Notes: generated from the letters alone by a model not told the origin. Counted from the stretch's first letter, positions 26,987 through 35,359 are shown. The stretch is 64,000 nucleotides of DNA from JBKPNJ01 sp963695705 (GCA_963695705.1 CAVOHB010000009.1:496001-560000), one strand, 5' to 3'. A program made the numbers and translations.

Positions 26987-28438
26987 TCAGTAGGCGAACG
27001 CCATCGGACGGTCTCGGTCGTCGTCGTCGCCCCCCAGCGTCGGGTCGGGTGGTTCCTCGAACGGTTCGGCGCCGGCCCGGATGAACTTCAGCAGCAGACC
27101 GAATTCCACGACCATCAGCACGCTGTAGAGCGCGCTGAGCGCGATGACAGATGCCAGCGCCTCACCCGCGCTCACTCCGGGGGAGACTCCGTGCGCCGTC
27201 GTCATCACCCCGAAGACCACCCATGGCTGGCGACCCATCTCGGTGAAGATCCATCCGAACGAGTTACCGAAGACCGGCAGGAAAGGCAGGGCGACGGCCG
27301 CGATCCGCCAGAGCAGACCGGCGGGAGCCCGGCCGCCCCGGGTGAACCACAGGAGGAGCACACCGAGCGCAGCCGCGAGCATGCCCAGGCCGATCATCAG
27401 CCGGAAGGACCAGTACGTCACCGGCAGGATCGGCACATACCCGTCCGGTGAGTAGTAGGTCGCACCGGGATCCTGCCCGTAGGTCTTCTCGTACTGCGCG
27501 CGCAGCTGGTTGACGCCCTCGACCTTCCCGTCGAACGAGCCGGTGGCCAGGAACGACAGCAGGTTCGGGATCCTGATCGAGAAGACCTCTTCGGAGCCGT
27601 CCAGGGAGCCGATCGTGAAGATCGAGAAGGACGCCGGCTGTCTTGTCTCGAACTGCGCCTCGGCCGCAGCCATCTTCATCGGCTGCTGGTCGGTCATGAT
27701 CTTGCCCTGAACGTCCCCACTGACGGCCACCGCCAGTCCGCCGACGATCATCACCCAGGAGCCGATCTTCACGCCCGATCGGTACATCGGCTTGTCCGCC
27801 TCGGGCGTCGCACGTCGGATCAGCAGCCACATCGCGATCCCGGCCACGAAGGCGCCGCCGGTCAGGTACGCGGCAGTGACGGTGTGCGGGAAGGTGACCA
27901 GCTGAGTCGGGTTCGTGAGCACCGCCCAGAAGTCGGTGAGCTCGGCCCTTCCCGTCTTGTCGTTGTACGTGTACCCGACGGGGTGCTGCATCCACGAGTT
28001 CGCGGCCAGGATGAAGTACGCGGACAGCACCGTGCCGATGTGCACCACCCACATGCAGGCGGCGTGCAGAGCTCGAGGGAGCTTGTCCCAGCCGAAGATC
28101 CACAATCCGAGGAAGGTCGATTCCAGGAAGAACGCGGCGAGACCCTCGATGGCCAGGGGGGCGCCGAAGATGTCGCCGACGAAGCGAGAGTAGTCACTCC
28201 AGTTCATTCCGAACTGGAACTCCTGCACGATGCCGGTCACGACGCCGATCGCGAAGTTGATCAGGAACAGCCGGCCGAAGAACTTGGTCAGCCGGAGGTA
28301 GTCCTCACGTCTCGTCCGTACCCATGCGGTTTCCAGCCCGGCGACGATGGCCGACAAGCCGATCGTGATGGGTACGAAGAAGAAGTGGTAGACGGTGATG
28401 ATCCCGAACTGCCAGCGGGCGATGTCCAAGACGTCCAT
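26987..28438 (-). CDS. cydA: Cytochrome bd oxidase subunit I
   Basis: A 483-residue subunit of the high-affinity terminal oxidase that reduces O2 to water with menaquinol at low oxygen. Haem ligands and proton-path residues are in place: H18 (TVYHFFFVPITIGLS), E98 and E106 (IEGLAAFFLESTF) and H185 (FPHTVTAAYLTGG). The Q-loop is the short type, with KIMTDQQPMKMAAAEAQ. GRQPWVV near the C-terminus is diagnostic. The C-terminal tail is acidic (GGDDDDRDR). The upstream gap to the universal stress gene is 190 nt, room for its own promoter. Expression under hypoxia is expected from the family and the neighbourhood. Confidence 0.96.
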   Translation of the reverse strand: MDVLDIARWQFGIITVYHFFFVPITIGLSAIVAGLETAWVRTRREDYLRLTKFFGRLFLINFAIGVVTGIVQEFQFGMNWSDYSRFVGDIFGAPLAIEGLAAFFLESTFLGLWIFGWDKLPRALHAACMWVVHIGTVLSAYFILAANSWMQHPVGYTYNDKTGRAELTDFWAVLTNPTQLVTFPHTVTAAYLTGGAFVAGIAMWLLIRRATPEADKPMYRSGVKIGSWVMIVGGLAVAVSGDVQGKIMTDQQPMKMAAAEAQFETRQPASFSIFTIGSLDGSEEVFSIRIPNLLSFLATGSFDGKVEGVNQLRAQYEKTYGQDPGATYYSPDGYVPILPVTYWSFRLMIGLGMLAAALGVLLLWFTRGGRAPAGLLWRIAAVALPFLPVFGNSFGWIFTEMGRQPWVVFGVMTTAHGVSPGVSAGEALASVIALSALYSVLMVVEFGLLLKFIRAGAEPFEEPPDPTLGGDDDDRDRPMAFAY

Positions 28439-28512
28439 GAAGACTCCTAGCGACTCACGGATCTCCCCGCGGGTCAGCCTCGCACCAGATGATGACTTTC
28501 CGTCCTGCGGCT

Positions 28513-28526
28513 GGGGCAGTTGCCGC
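28513..28526 (-). promoter_or_regulatory. Weak DosR-box-like site upstream of cydA
   Basis: GGGGCAGTTGCCGC fits the pattern GGGNCNNNNGNCCC with one mismatch, 75 nt upstream of the cydA start. In DNA this G-rich a one-mismatch hit may be chance. Confidence 0.2.
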
Positions 28527-28628
28527 CATCAGCCTGCCTCGTGACCCGGATGTCTCCCGTGCAGGCTCGCCGCGCACGACCCCAATTCGCACCTCGCGGC
28601 CGTGGGGCGCCACGTTCCTGTGCAGAGC

Positions 28629-29528
28629 TCAGCGAACAACGACGACCGTGCAATGAGCGTGGTGCAGAACCTCCTGGCTGGTCGACCCGAGGAGCAACCC
28701 GGCGAATGCCCCTCTGCCCCGGCAGCCGACAACAACCGCCCTCGCCTGAGCGGATGCCCGGCACAGCACGCGGGCGGGATGACCCTCCACCGCCTCGGCC
28801 GCGACGGGCACGTCCGGCCGCGCGGCCCGCCCGTTCGCCAGCCATGCGTCGAGGAGCGCCTGCTCCTCCGCACCTCGGTCGGGAGAGAATTGAGGGACGG
28901 CGAGAAGGGCGTCAGCTCCCACGACCACACGCTCCTGCCACGCCCGGATGGCCGACACCGAGGCATGGGCGGCGGGCGCGAGGTCGACGGCGAACTCCAT
29001 CGCCGCCCGGGCGGGATCCGAGTAGTCGACCCCCACCACGATCCGGTCGCTTCCCGGGTCTGCCGGCTCCCTGACCACCGCGACCGGGCACCGGGCGTGC
29101 CGCGCCACGTGCTGGCTGACCGAACCCATGATCAGTCCCGCGAATCCGCCGTGGCCTCGCGATCCGACGACCACCATGCTGGCCCGGGTGCTCGCGTCGA
29201 CGAGTCCCGGGGCCGCGGGTGCCGCAATGACGGTCTTGGTGACCTCACCCTCGAAGTCGCCGGGTCGGCGTGCTGCTGCGTCGGCCAGGAACTCATGGCC
29301 GAGAGCGGACATTGTCGGTCGTACCTCGGGGGCGGCCGGATCGTCGACCAGCACCGGCAGCGCGAACACCAGGTGCAGCCGGCACCCCAGCCGGCCGGCC
29401 TCGGCGAACGCCCAGTCGACGGCTCGCTCGCTGTCCGGCGAGCCGTCCACGCCCGCCACGACTGGTGGCGTACTCGACTGTGGTTCCTCGGTTGTCCCGG
29501 CTGTGGACTCGGTCGGTGGCTGGCTCAT
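28629..29528 (-). CDS. Universal stress protein, tandem UspA domains
   Basis: A 299-residue protein of two UspA domains (about 20-152 and 160-299). Both keep the ATP-binding G-2x-G-9x-G-S/T motif: GSRGHGGFAGLIMGS and GCRGRGAFAGLLLGS. Tandem, ATP-binding Usp proteins are prominent DosR-regulon members in mycobacteria, where they act in hypoxia and growth arrest. It follows the PNPOx gene by 33 nt, so the two are probably one transcript. The flexible N-terminus is rich in Ser, Thr and Pro. Confidence 0.92.
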   Translation of the reverse strand: MSQPPTESTAGTTEEPQSSTPPVVAGVDGSPDSERAVDWAFAEAGRLGCRLHLVFALPVLVDDPAAPEVRPTMSALGHEFLADAAARRPGDFEGEVTKTVIAAPAAPGLVDASTRASMVVVGSRGHGGFAGLIMGSVSQHVARHARCPVAVVREPADPGSDRIVVGVDYSDPARAAMEFAVDLAPAAHASVSAIRAWQERVVVGADALLAVPQFSPDRGAEEQALLDAWLANGRAARPDVPVAAEAVEGHPARVLCRASAQARAVVVGCRGRGAFAGLLLGSTSQEVLHHAHCTVVVVR

Positions 29529-29561
29529 GCGCTGGCTCCCTCCTGGGCTCGACCGGGTGGA

Positions 29562-29993
29562 TCAAGGGGCGGCCACGCGTCGTCCACTGATCCCTGAGAC
29601 ACGGATTCGAATCAACAGCGTGCGCGTGCCCACGGCCCAGGGATAGAGCAGCTTGCGGTCCCAGAGGTCGAGTGCCTCCTCCTCATCGTCGATGCGTTCG
29701 GCTGCGCCGACCGCCAGGACACTCCAGGCAGCGCGCACGGACTCGTCGATGTCATCGATCTCGAATGCCACTCGCGTGTCCGGGACGTCACGTCCTACCC
29801 GGGTGTATGACGCTGTACGGAAGATGATGTGGGAGCCCTGGACGACATAGTTCACCGGAATGATCTGGGGTCCTTCGGCCGTCATGAAACCTAGCCGCCC
29901 GACCGTGCGGGAGCCCAATAGCATCTGGCACTCGGCCTCGGTCAGCTCTTCGAAACGGCCAGCAGCTGCCGGCCCCTCAGCCTCGATGGTCAT
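29562..29993 (-). CDS. PNPOx-fold (pyridoxamine 5'-phosphate oxidase-like) protein
   Basis: A 143-residue split-barrel flavin-binding-type protein. LTEAECQMLLGSRTVGRLGF followed by IIPVNYVVQGSHIIFRTA is the usual start of the pyridox_oxase_2 group. Mycobacterial homologues near Usp genes bind F420 or FMN or have unknown roles. The gene is divergent from another Usp gene, with a perfect DosR-box pattern in between, and is followed by the tandem Usp gene. True pyridoxine synthesis is unlikely for this subgroup. Confidence 0.85.
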   Translation of the reverse strand: MTIEAEGPAAAGRFEELTEAECQMLLGSRTVGRLGFMTAEGPQIIPVNYVVQGSHIIFRTASYTRVGRDVPDTRVAFEIDDIDESVRAAWSVLAVGAAERIDDEEEALDLWDRKLLYPWAVGTRTLLIRIRVSGISGRRVAAP

Positions 29994-30107
29994 GCGCTGC
30001 TCCCCTGCTCCGAGGATGCCTTACTTCCAGGTCGTCGCCCCCCGGGCCAGGCACGGCCAGGACACGTCGCTTCTCTGAGTATCGCGCCCCTCGAGCCTTC
30101 TGCACAC

Positions 30108-30122
30108 GGGTCTTTCGACCCT
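30108..30122. promoter_or_regulatory. Predicted DosR box
   Basis: GGGTCTTTCGACCCT is a perfect match to the DosR-binding pattern GGGNCNNNNGNCCC and is nearly palindromic. It lies between divergent genes, 78 nt upstream of the Usp start at 30200 and 114 nt from the PNPOx start at 29993. It could therefore serve both. A DosR homologue is encoded at 55.2-55.9 kb. Confidence 0.7.
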
Positions 30123-30199
30123 ACGGCTCGGGGCTCAGTGCTCTTCATCGACCTGGCACCAGGCCCGGAGGATGAGGAGATGACTTGGAGGATGAAACC

Positions 30200-30685
30200 A
30201 TGAACACGCCGAGGATCACGGTCGGGCTCGATCACACACCGGCGGGGGCGGCCGCCATGCGCTATGCCCTTGCCCTGGCTGCAGCCCGGAAGGACCCGGA
30301 GGTTGTCGCTGTCCACGCCTTCGAACTCTCGACGCGGCCCGAGTGCCGGCTCGAGAGGGACATGGACGAGGTGCGCCGAGACCTGCGTGGACGCTGCCAG
30401 CGCTGGATCGACGACGCGACAACCGGGATGCACCCGGGGGTCAGAATTCGGCTCGTCATCGCTGACGGGGATCCCGGTGCCGTTCTGGCCCGCGCGGCCC
30501 ATGGTGCCGACACTCTGGTTGTCGGCACGTCTGCAGGCGTGCGCACGCCGCAGACCCAGGATCTGCTCCGGCACCTGTGCGCCCATGTCTCGAGCGACCT
30601 GGTTGAGGTCGACGAGAAGGGCAGTGCGCGGCATGTCCTGGGCGACCTCACCCGCCGCACCCGGCAGTTCCGGCAGCTGGTCTGA
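30200..30685 (+). CDS. Universal stress protein, single domain, degenerate ATP site
   Basis: From ATG 30200 (GGAGG seven nt upstream) a 161-residue UspA-fold protein: ITVGLDHTPAGAAAMRYALA at the start, then a Usp core. The loop that usually binds ATP reads VVGTSAGVRTPQTQDLLRHL, lacking the standard GHG and final G-S/T. It probably does not bind ATP in the normal way. The C-terminal tail (RHVLGDLTRRTRQFRQLV) is basic. A perfect DosR-box pattern precedes it, so hypoxic induction is expected. Confidence 0.82.
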   Translation: MNTPRITVGLDHTPAGAAAMRYALALAAARKDPEVVAVHAFELSTRPECRLERDMDEVRRDLRGRCQRWIDDATTGMHPGVRIRLVIADGDPGAVLARAAHGADTLVVGTSAGVRTPQTQDLLRHLCAHVSSDLVEVDEKGSARHVLGDLTRRTRQFRQLV

Positions 30686-30733
30686 AGGGCTGACGGGTCC
30701 ATCTGCCGGCGCACCGCAGCGCCGCGCGCACAG

Positions 30734-30775
30734 CGTCATACACCTTGAGGGTCATGACCCTCAAGGTGCATGACG
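30734..30775. repeat. 42-bp palindrome family, copy 2 (near perfect)
   Basis: Left arm CGTCATACACCTTGAGGGTC, centre AT, right arm GACCCTCAAGGTGCATGACG: 19 of 20 positions pair. It lies between the convergent Usp and PNPOx genes, where it could end transcription from both sides. There is no U-tract. Confidence 0.9.
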
Positions 30776-30803
30776 CATCGTCAGGACCGCGGCGGCGCGG
30801 AAC

Positions 30804-31274
30804 TCACCGCTGGATCCCTTGTCCGGCCACCCTCAGGCGGCGGTCGGTGTGTGGGTCGAGCACATAGACGTCGAGTGCGGTGGCTCGGTAGAGCCGCAGC
30901 CTCACCGGAGCATCGACATCCTGCAGCGTCCACGGACGACCGCCGTGAGCCAGGGACCGCGCGGAGAAGACGTCGATGCCGGTCTTGCGTTCGCTGCCCA
31001 GGAGCTCTTCGGCGAAAGCTGAGATGTAGACCCCGTTACCGGTGTCGATCGGCGCGGTCGAGTCGAAGATGACGATGCTCACCTCCCGACGGGTCTCGAT
31101 GTTGCGAGAGTGACGTGTGTCGGGGGAGGAGACCCAGAAGAACTCCCGGTAGTGCGCAGGGGCGTAGTACACCGGCGTGGCCCACGGCTGCCCCGCCGGA
31201 TCGGCGGTTCCTAGAACCATGTACAGATTGACGTCGACGATCTCGCGGGCAACCGCCGTCGGATCCCGGTCCAT
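30804..31274 (-). CDS. PNPOx-fold protein
   Basis: A 156-residue pyridoxamine-phosphate-oxidase-fold protein from ATG 31274 (purine-rich AAGGCAGG upstream; GTG 31292 is possible). It contains NLYMVLGTADPAGQPWATPV, then VYYAPAHYREFFWVSSPDTR and HSRNIETRREVSIVIFDSTA. The residues match the general flavin- or deazaflavin-binding split barrel. The fold is clear; cofactor and substrate are not. It is one of three PNPOx-fold genes in the window. Confidence 0.85.
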   Translation of the reverse strand: MDRDPTAVAREIVDVNLYMVLGTADPAGQPWATPVYYAPAHYREFFWVSSPDTRHSRNIETRREVSIVIFDSTAPIDTGNGVYISAFAEELLGSERKTGIDVFSARSLAHGGRPWTLQDVDAPVRLRLYRATALDVYVLDPHTDRRLRVAGQGIQR

Positions 31275-31435
31275 GACCTGCCTGCCTTCCACCTGGCCCC
31301 CAGCACGATTCCGGCGCGATCTCCGGCAAGCGCGAACAGAGAGTAGTTTATCGATTACGATGAGTAGATCCCGGCCTTGAACAGACCCTCGACCTGAGCA
31401 AGCGTCGCCCTACGTCGTGAGGCCGATGATTCTCG

Positions 31436-33211
31436 ATGCCCAACCTCCTGGCCCACCGTTGCTCAGGCGGAATCGCGCTGTGGCGGTTCTTCGTCGTACC
31501 CACCATTGCGCTGCTGCTCGCTGCCACGGCCTCCGGCGCACGAGCCGACATCCGTACGGGACCCGCCATCGCCGGTCAGGGCATGCGTACGGTCTCATAC
31601 CACGGCTACCAGGTCGAGGTTCCACGTCACTGGGACGTGGTCGACCTCGGTGCCCGCCCGCACGCGTGTGTCCGGTTCGACCGGTCGGCGGTCTATCTCG
31701 GGCACGCGGGTGACCAGAGCGAGTGCCCTGCACACCTGGTCGGCGGAGCACCCGGACTGTGGATCGAGCCGCTCGACGCGTCGGTGACGGCCGCCGCTGC
31801 CACCTCTGCGGCGAGGACCGCAACGGCTGAAGGTGTCGTGCTGCAACGACTGCCGAGGGCCGGCGGACCGGTCGCGGTCACCGTCGCGGGCGCCGGCGTG
31901 CTGGTGACCGCGCTGTACGGTCAGCGGACGGCCCGGCTGCTGCAGCGCATCCTTGGTCGCGGCCACATCCTCGCCGGTGCGCAACCGTCCAGGACGCCGC
32001 TGGGCAGGAGCGCCGTCCCGGCCGGCCATGGGGCAAGCGTTCCCGGCAGCTACAGGGGGGAGGGCTTCGATGCGTGCACCGCGCCCTCACAGGATGCGAT
32101 GGACGCCTGGTGGGCCTCCTCGGGCTACCGCTCGGTCGGCGTCTACATCGGGGGTGTCAGTCGCGGCTGCGGCCAGCCGAACCTCACCGCCACGTGGGTG
32201 AAGGTCCAGGTCAGACATGGCTGGCACCTGATCGCGACGTACGTAGGGCGTCAGGCGCCGTGCATGTCGCATTATGCGAACCGGATGTCCTACAACCCCG
32301 CCACCGCGCGGGCGCAGGGGCTCTCCGAGGCCAGGGACGCGATGACCGACGCTCGAACGCTGGGCATGGCCGCGCCCAGCACCATCTACTCCGACATCGA
32401 GGCGTATGACAGCAGCAGCGATGCCTGTGTCACCGCCGTCCTGAGCTACGTCGACGGGTGGACCCATGGGCTGCACGCCTTCGGCTACCAGTCAGGTGTC
32501 TACTCCAGCGGCGCCTCCGGCATGCATGACCTGTCGGCCCACTACGACTCGAGGGTCTACAACCGGCCCGACGACATCTGGCTCGCCTGGTGGAATGACG
32601 TCGCCGACGTCGCGGGTGGCAGCTATGTCCCGGACACGCAGTGGACCGGTCACCGGCGAATCCATCAGTACGCGGGTTCGGTCGCCGTGCAGTACGGGCG
32701 ATACCCGATCGAGATCGACCGTGACTTCCTCGACGTGAGCTCGGCCGTTCCGCCGCCGGTGGGCTGCCCGACCAACGTCGACTTCGCCGCGTACCGCATC
32801 CTGCGACCGCAGGACAAGAGCCACCAGGTCGCGGCTGCGCAGTGCCAGCTGGCCCGTCGCACCTTCGATCCCGGCAACGCCACCGGCGAGCTCGGTTGGC
32901 GGACCGCCGGTGCGATCCGGGCGTTCAACACCTCGCGTGGCCTGCCCGGGTCCGCGCTCATCGACCGGCACACCTGGACCGCGTTGCTCTGCGGCCGGGC
33001 GACCCCGGCTCTGGGGAAGGGCTCCACCGGTCATGTGGTCCGTCGACTGCAACGTGCCCTGACGGCGGCGCTGCGGCGCACCGTGCCGATAACCGGTCGG
33101 TTCGGCATCGCCACGCGACACGCGGTACGCGACTACCAGGAGGCCCACGATCTGGTCGTCGACGGAACGGTCGGACATCAGACGTGGCACGCGCTGCGCG
33201 CCGGACTCTGA
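31436..33211 (+). CDS. Secreted DUF1906 protein with two peptidoglycan-binding domains
   Basis: A 591-residue exported protein. Signal segment: about 15-38 (VVPTIALLLAATASGARA). Residues about 45-190 form an N-terminal region I do not recognise. A DUF1906 (Rv2525c-like, GH25-fold) domain follows at about 205-440, with GEGFDACTAPSQDAMDAWW at its start, IYSDIEAYDSSSDACV carrying its acidic residues, and IDRDFLD at its end. Two PG_binding_1 repeats close the protein (about 460-520 and 525-591; VRRLQRALT, AVRDYQEAHDLVVDGTVGHQ). It probably acts on or sits in the cell wall; Rv2525c-type domains are thought to bind or cut glycans. Confidence 0.85.
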   Translation: MPNLLAHRCSGGIALWRFFVVPTIALLLAATASGARADIRTGPAIAGQGMRTVSYHGYQVEVPRHWDVVDLGARPHACVRFDRSAVYLGHAGDQSECPAHLVGGAPGLWIEPLDASVTAAAATSAARTATAEGVVLQRLPRAGGPVAVTVAGAGVLVTALYGQRTARLLQRILGRGHILAGAQPSRTPLGRSAVPAGHGASVPGSYRGEGFDACTAPSQDAMDAWWASSGYRSVGVYIGGVSRGCGQPNLTATWVKVQVRHGWHLIATYVGRQAPCMSHYANRMSYNPATARAQGLSEARDAMTDARTLGMAAPSTIYSDIEAYDSSSDACVTAVLSYVDGWTHGLHAFGYQSGVYSSGASGMHDLSAHYDSRVYNRPDDIWLAWWNDVADVAGGSYVPDTQWTGHRRIHQYAGSVAVQYGRYPIEIDRDFLDVSSAVPPPVGCPTNVDFAAYRILRPQDKSHQVAAAQCQLARRTFDPGNATGELGWRTAGAIRAFNTSRGLPGSALIDRHTWTALLCGRATPALGKGSTGHVVRRLQRALTAALRRTVPITGRFGIATRHAVRDYQEAHDLVVDGTVGHQTWHALRAGL

Positions 33212-33230
33212 CAGCTGGCGAAACCGCTTA

Positions 33231-33272
33231 CGTCATGCATTTCGAGGGTCGGGACCCTCCAAATGCATGACG
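33231..33272. repeat. 42-bp palindrome family, copy 3
   Basis: Left arm CGTCATGCATTTCGAGGGTC, centre GG, right arm GACCCTCCAAATGCATGACG: 19 of 20 positions pair. It sits between the convergent DUF1906 and aldolase genes, ending 5 nt from the aldolase stop. The preceding TGGCGAAACCGCTTA (33216-33230) recurs as TGGCGAAAGCGGTTA at 63549. Confidence 0.9.
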
Positions 33273-33277
33273 CAAGA

Positions 33278-34114
33278 TCACGGTGATGCGTCGGGATGCG
33301 CGATCACCGAGATGAGACGCTCGACGACGTCCGTCATCGCGGCGCGAGCCACCGCGAGGTAGGGACGCGGGTCGGGGTTGTCCCCGACCGAGTCCCGAAC
33401 CGCGTGCGTGTAAGCGATGTTGAGCTGTGTACCGACGTTGATCTTCACAAGTCCGGCTCGGATGGCCGCTGCGATTCCGCCGTCGGAGACCCCGGACGAA
33501 CCATGCAGCACGAGTGGTACGTCAACCGCGCTGCTGAGCCGGGCGATCAGCGCCAGGTCGAGCTCGGCCGTCGTCGACGTCATCGCGTGCGAGCTCCCGA
33601 CCGCCACCGCGAGGGCGTCGACACCGGTGTCCCGGACGAACCGCACAGCGTCCTGCGGCGACGTACGGACCTCAGGCGCGTGTGCACCGTGCTTGCCGCC
33701 GATCTCCCCGAGCTCTGCCTCGAGCCACATCCCTCGTCCGTGCAGCAGCTCGGCCGCGTGCCGCGTCGCCGCCACATTGTCGGCATACGGAAGCGCGGCC
33801 GCGTCGAACATGACCGAGCCGAAACCGAGGTCTGGGGCCGACTCGACCAGCGACATGTCCTCGACGTGGTCAAGATGGAGGCCGATCGGCACCGAGGATG
33901 CTTCGGCCAGGGCCCGATACGCGCGCGCCACCGGGGCGAACGCTCCGTGGAAACGGACCGCGTTGTGGCTCAGCGCCAGGATCACCGCGGTGCCCGAGCG
34001 CTCGGCCGCCGCCACGATCGCCTCGCCGTGCTCCAAGGTGATGCCGTTGAAGGCGGCGACGCCAACGCCGGCCTCGCGTGCTCTGAGGACCAGGCCGGAG
34101 GCGTCGGTCAGCAC
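33278..34114 (-). CDS. Class II fructose-bisphosphate-aldolase-family protein
   Basis: A 278-residue zinc-dependent aldolase of the FbaA/GatY/KbaY family. The zinc and catalytic residues are in HLDHVED, EAELGEIGGKHGAH and VLHGSSGVSDGG, and the phosphate loop is KINVGTQLNIAY. The length is closer to GatY/KbaY-type (tagatose or ketose bisphosphate) enzymes than to the long glycolytic Fba. It lies 51 nt after a PhyH-type dioxygenase gene on the same strand, so the two may share a catabolic pathway. The exact sugar phosphate is unknown. Confidence 0.85.
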   Translation of the reverse strand: MLTDASGLVLRAREAGVGVAAFNGITLEHGEAIVAAAERSGTAVILALSHNAVRFHGAFAPVARAYRALAEASSVPIGLHLDHVEDMSLVESAPDLGFGSVMFDAAALPYADNVAATRHAAELLHGRGMWLEAELGEIGGKHGAHAPEVRTSPQDAVRFVRDTGVDALAVAVGSSHAMTSTTAELDLALIARLSSAVDVPLVLHGSSGVSDGGIAAAIRAGLVKINVGTQLNIAYTHAVRDSVGDNPDPRPYLAVARAAMTDVVERLISVIAHPDASP

Positions 34115-34165
34115 GTCATCATCTCGGTGGCATCGTACTGGTCGCGCGCAGAGCCAGCCGCTCGG

Positions 34166-35359
34166 CTAGATGTCGTCGGTGCGACGTCGCTGGGAGTATC
34201 CGGCCAGCGCGTCGGCGAGTGTGGCCGGCTGCCACTCCTCATCGAGGGCCTGCATGACAAGCTCAGCCTGGGTGCTCGGGGCCAGTCCGTCGACCGGCTG
34301 GTCGCGGTCGAGGTTCGTGGGGAACGCGTAGCCCTCGGCTCCCGCGGCCACCGCGTTGCGCAGCGCCTGCGAATCCACCCCCGCCGATCTCCTGGCGAGC
34401 AGTGCCGGGTAGATGGCGTTGGCGACCTTCTCACGGTCGATGCCCTCCATCGCCCGGCCGAATGCCGACGACACCTGCAGGAGGTTCGCCATCCGCTTGA
34501 TGTCACTCGATCGGTTGTGCCCGGCGCCGTGGAAGAGGGCCGGGTTGAAGAATGCGGCGTCGCCCTTGGCCAGCGGCAGCTGAACGAGGTGCTGGTCGAA
34601 GTAGGCGATGAACTCGGGCCGACGCCAGGCCAGATAGCCCGGGGCGTACTTCTGCGAGTACGGGAGGTACATCGTCGGCCCGCTCAAGACTGGCATGTCG
34701 GAATGGGCCACCGCGCCCTGCAGGGTCAGGACGGGTGACAGCGCATGGACATGAGCGGGGAATCGGGCAGCCTGCTCGTTGGTCATGAAGCCGAGGTGGT
34801 AGTCGCGGTGCGGGCTCTGGGCGGTGCCGCCCGGGTTCACGACGTTGACCTGCGACGTCACCTGGTAGGCCGGACCCAGCCAGGCGTTCGAGATCAGCGC
34901 CAGGATGTCGTTGGCGTAGTAGTCGGCGAAGACCTCGGGTGCGCGCACCGCGAGCTTCTCCAGCGCGTTCCACACCCGGTCGTTCGCGCCGGGCTTGGCG
35001 AAGTGGTCGCCGGCGGTCACGCCGCTGGCGCGCTGCTCCGCGATCAGCTCGTCGAAGGCGGCCGTCGCACGGTCGAGCACCGACAGGTCGGGGAAGGCAT
35101 CGGTGAAGACCACGAGCCCCGGCCCGTCGGTGAGGGCACGGACCAGCTCGGCCTGGGCGTCGTGGCGGCCACTCTCCGTCGTGATGGCCTGGCGGAGTCG
35201 TCCACTGTCGTAGACCACGACGTTGTCGACGACGGAGCGGGCGTGCGGATAGTCGGCCGGGTCGGTGGTCTGTTCCACAACGGCGATGAAGTCGTCCAGG
35301 CGGCAGTCGTCGTCGCTGAGAGACCACCCGGTGCCGGTGTCGGACTGGGTGGCGGTCAT
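34166..35359 (-). CDS. Phytanoyl-CoA dioxygenase (PhyH)-like Fe(II)/2-oxoglutarate enzyme
   Basis: A 397-residue protein with the PhyH double-stranded beta-helix. The iron site is recognisable as SPHRDYHLGF (His, Asp) and the distal His in NPALFHGAGHNRSSD. An Arg for 2-oxoglutarate follows shortly. Such enzymes hydroxylate small metabolites using O2 and 2-oxoglutarate. The substrate is not known. The aldolase immediately downstream suggests hydroxylation followed by C-C cleavage, which is inference from gene order only. Confidence 0.78.
   Translation of the reverse strand: MTATQSDTGTGWSLSDDDCRLDDFIAVVEQTTDPADYPHARSVVDNVVVYDSGRLRQAITTESGRHDAQAELVRALTDGPGLVVFTDAFPDLSVLDRATAAFDELIAEQRASGVTAGDHFAKPGANDRVWNALEKLAVRAPEVFADYYANDILALISNAWLGPAYQVTSQVNVVNPGGTAQSPHRDYHLGFMTNEQAARFPAHVHALSPVLTLQGAVAHSDMPVLSGPTMYLPYSQKYAPGYLAWRRPEFIAYFDQHLVQLPLAKGDAAFFNPALFHGAGHNRSSDIKRMANLLQVSSAFGRAMEGIDREKVANAIYPALLARRSAGVDSQALRNAVAAGAEGYAFPTNLDRDQPVDGLAPSTQAELVMQALDEEWQPATLADALAGYSQRRRTDDI

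Noticed and set aside
28439..28628. Rex or FNR site upstream of cydA
   Set aside because: I looked for TTGTGAA-type and TTGAT-N4-ATCAA dyads and found none. Only a weak DosR-like match is present.
30744..30765. GGGTCATGACCC core of palindrome copy 2 as a DosR box
   Set aside because: The half-sites are 2 nt apart instead of 4, so it does not fit GGGNCNNNNGNCCC. The wider 42-bp palindrome explains it.
9628..33272. Palindromes as insertion-sequence ends or attachment sites
   Set aside because: No transposase or integrase lies between or near them and no target duplications were seen. Each copy is a complete element on its own.
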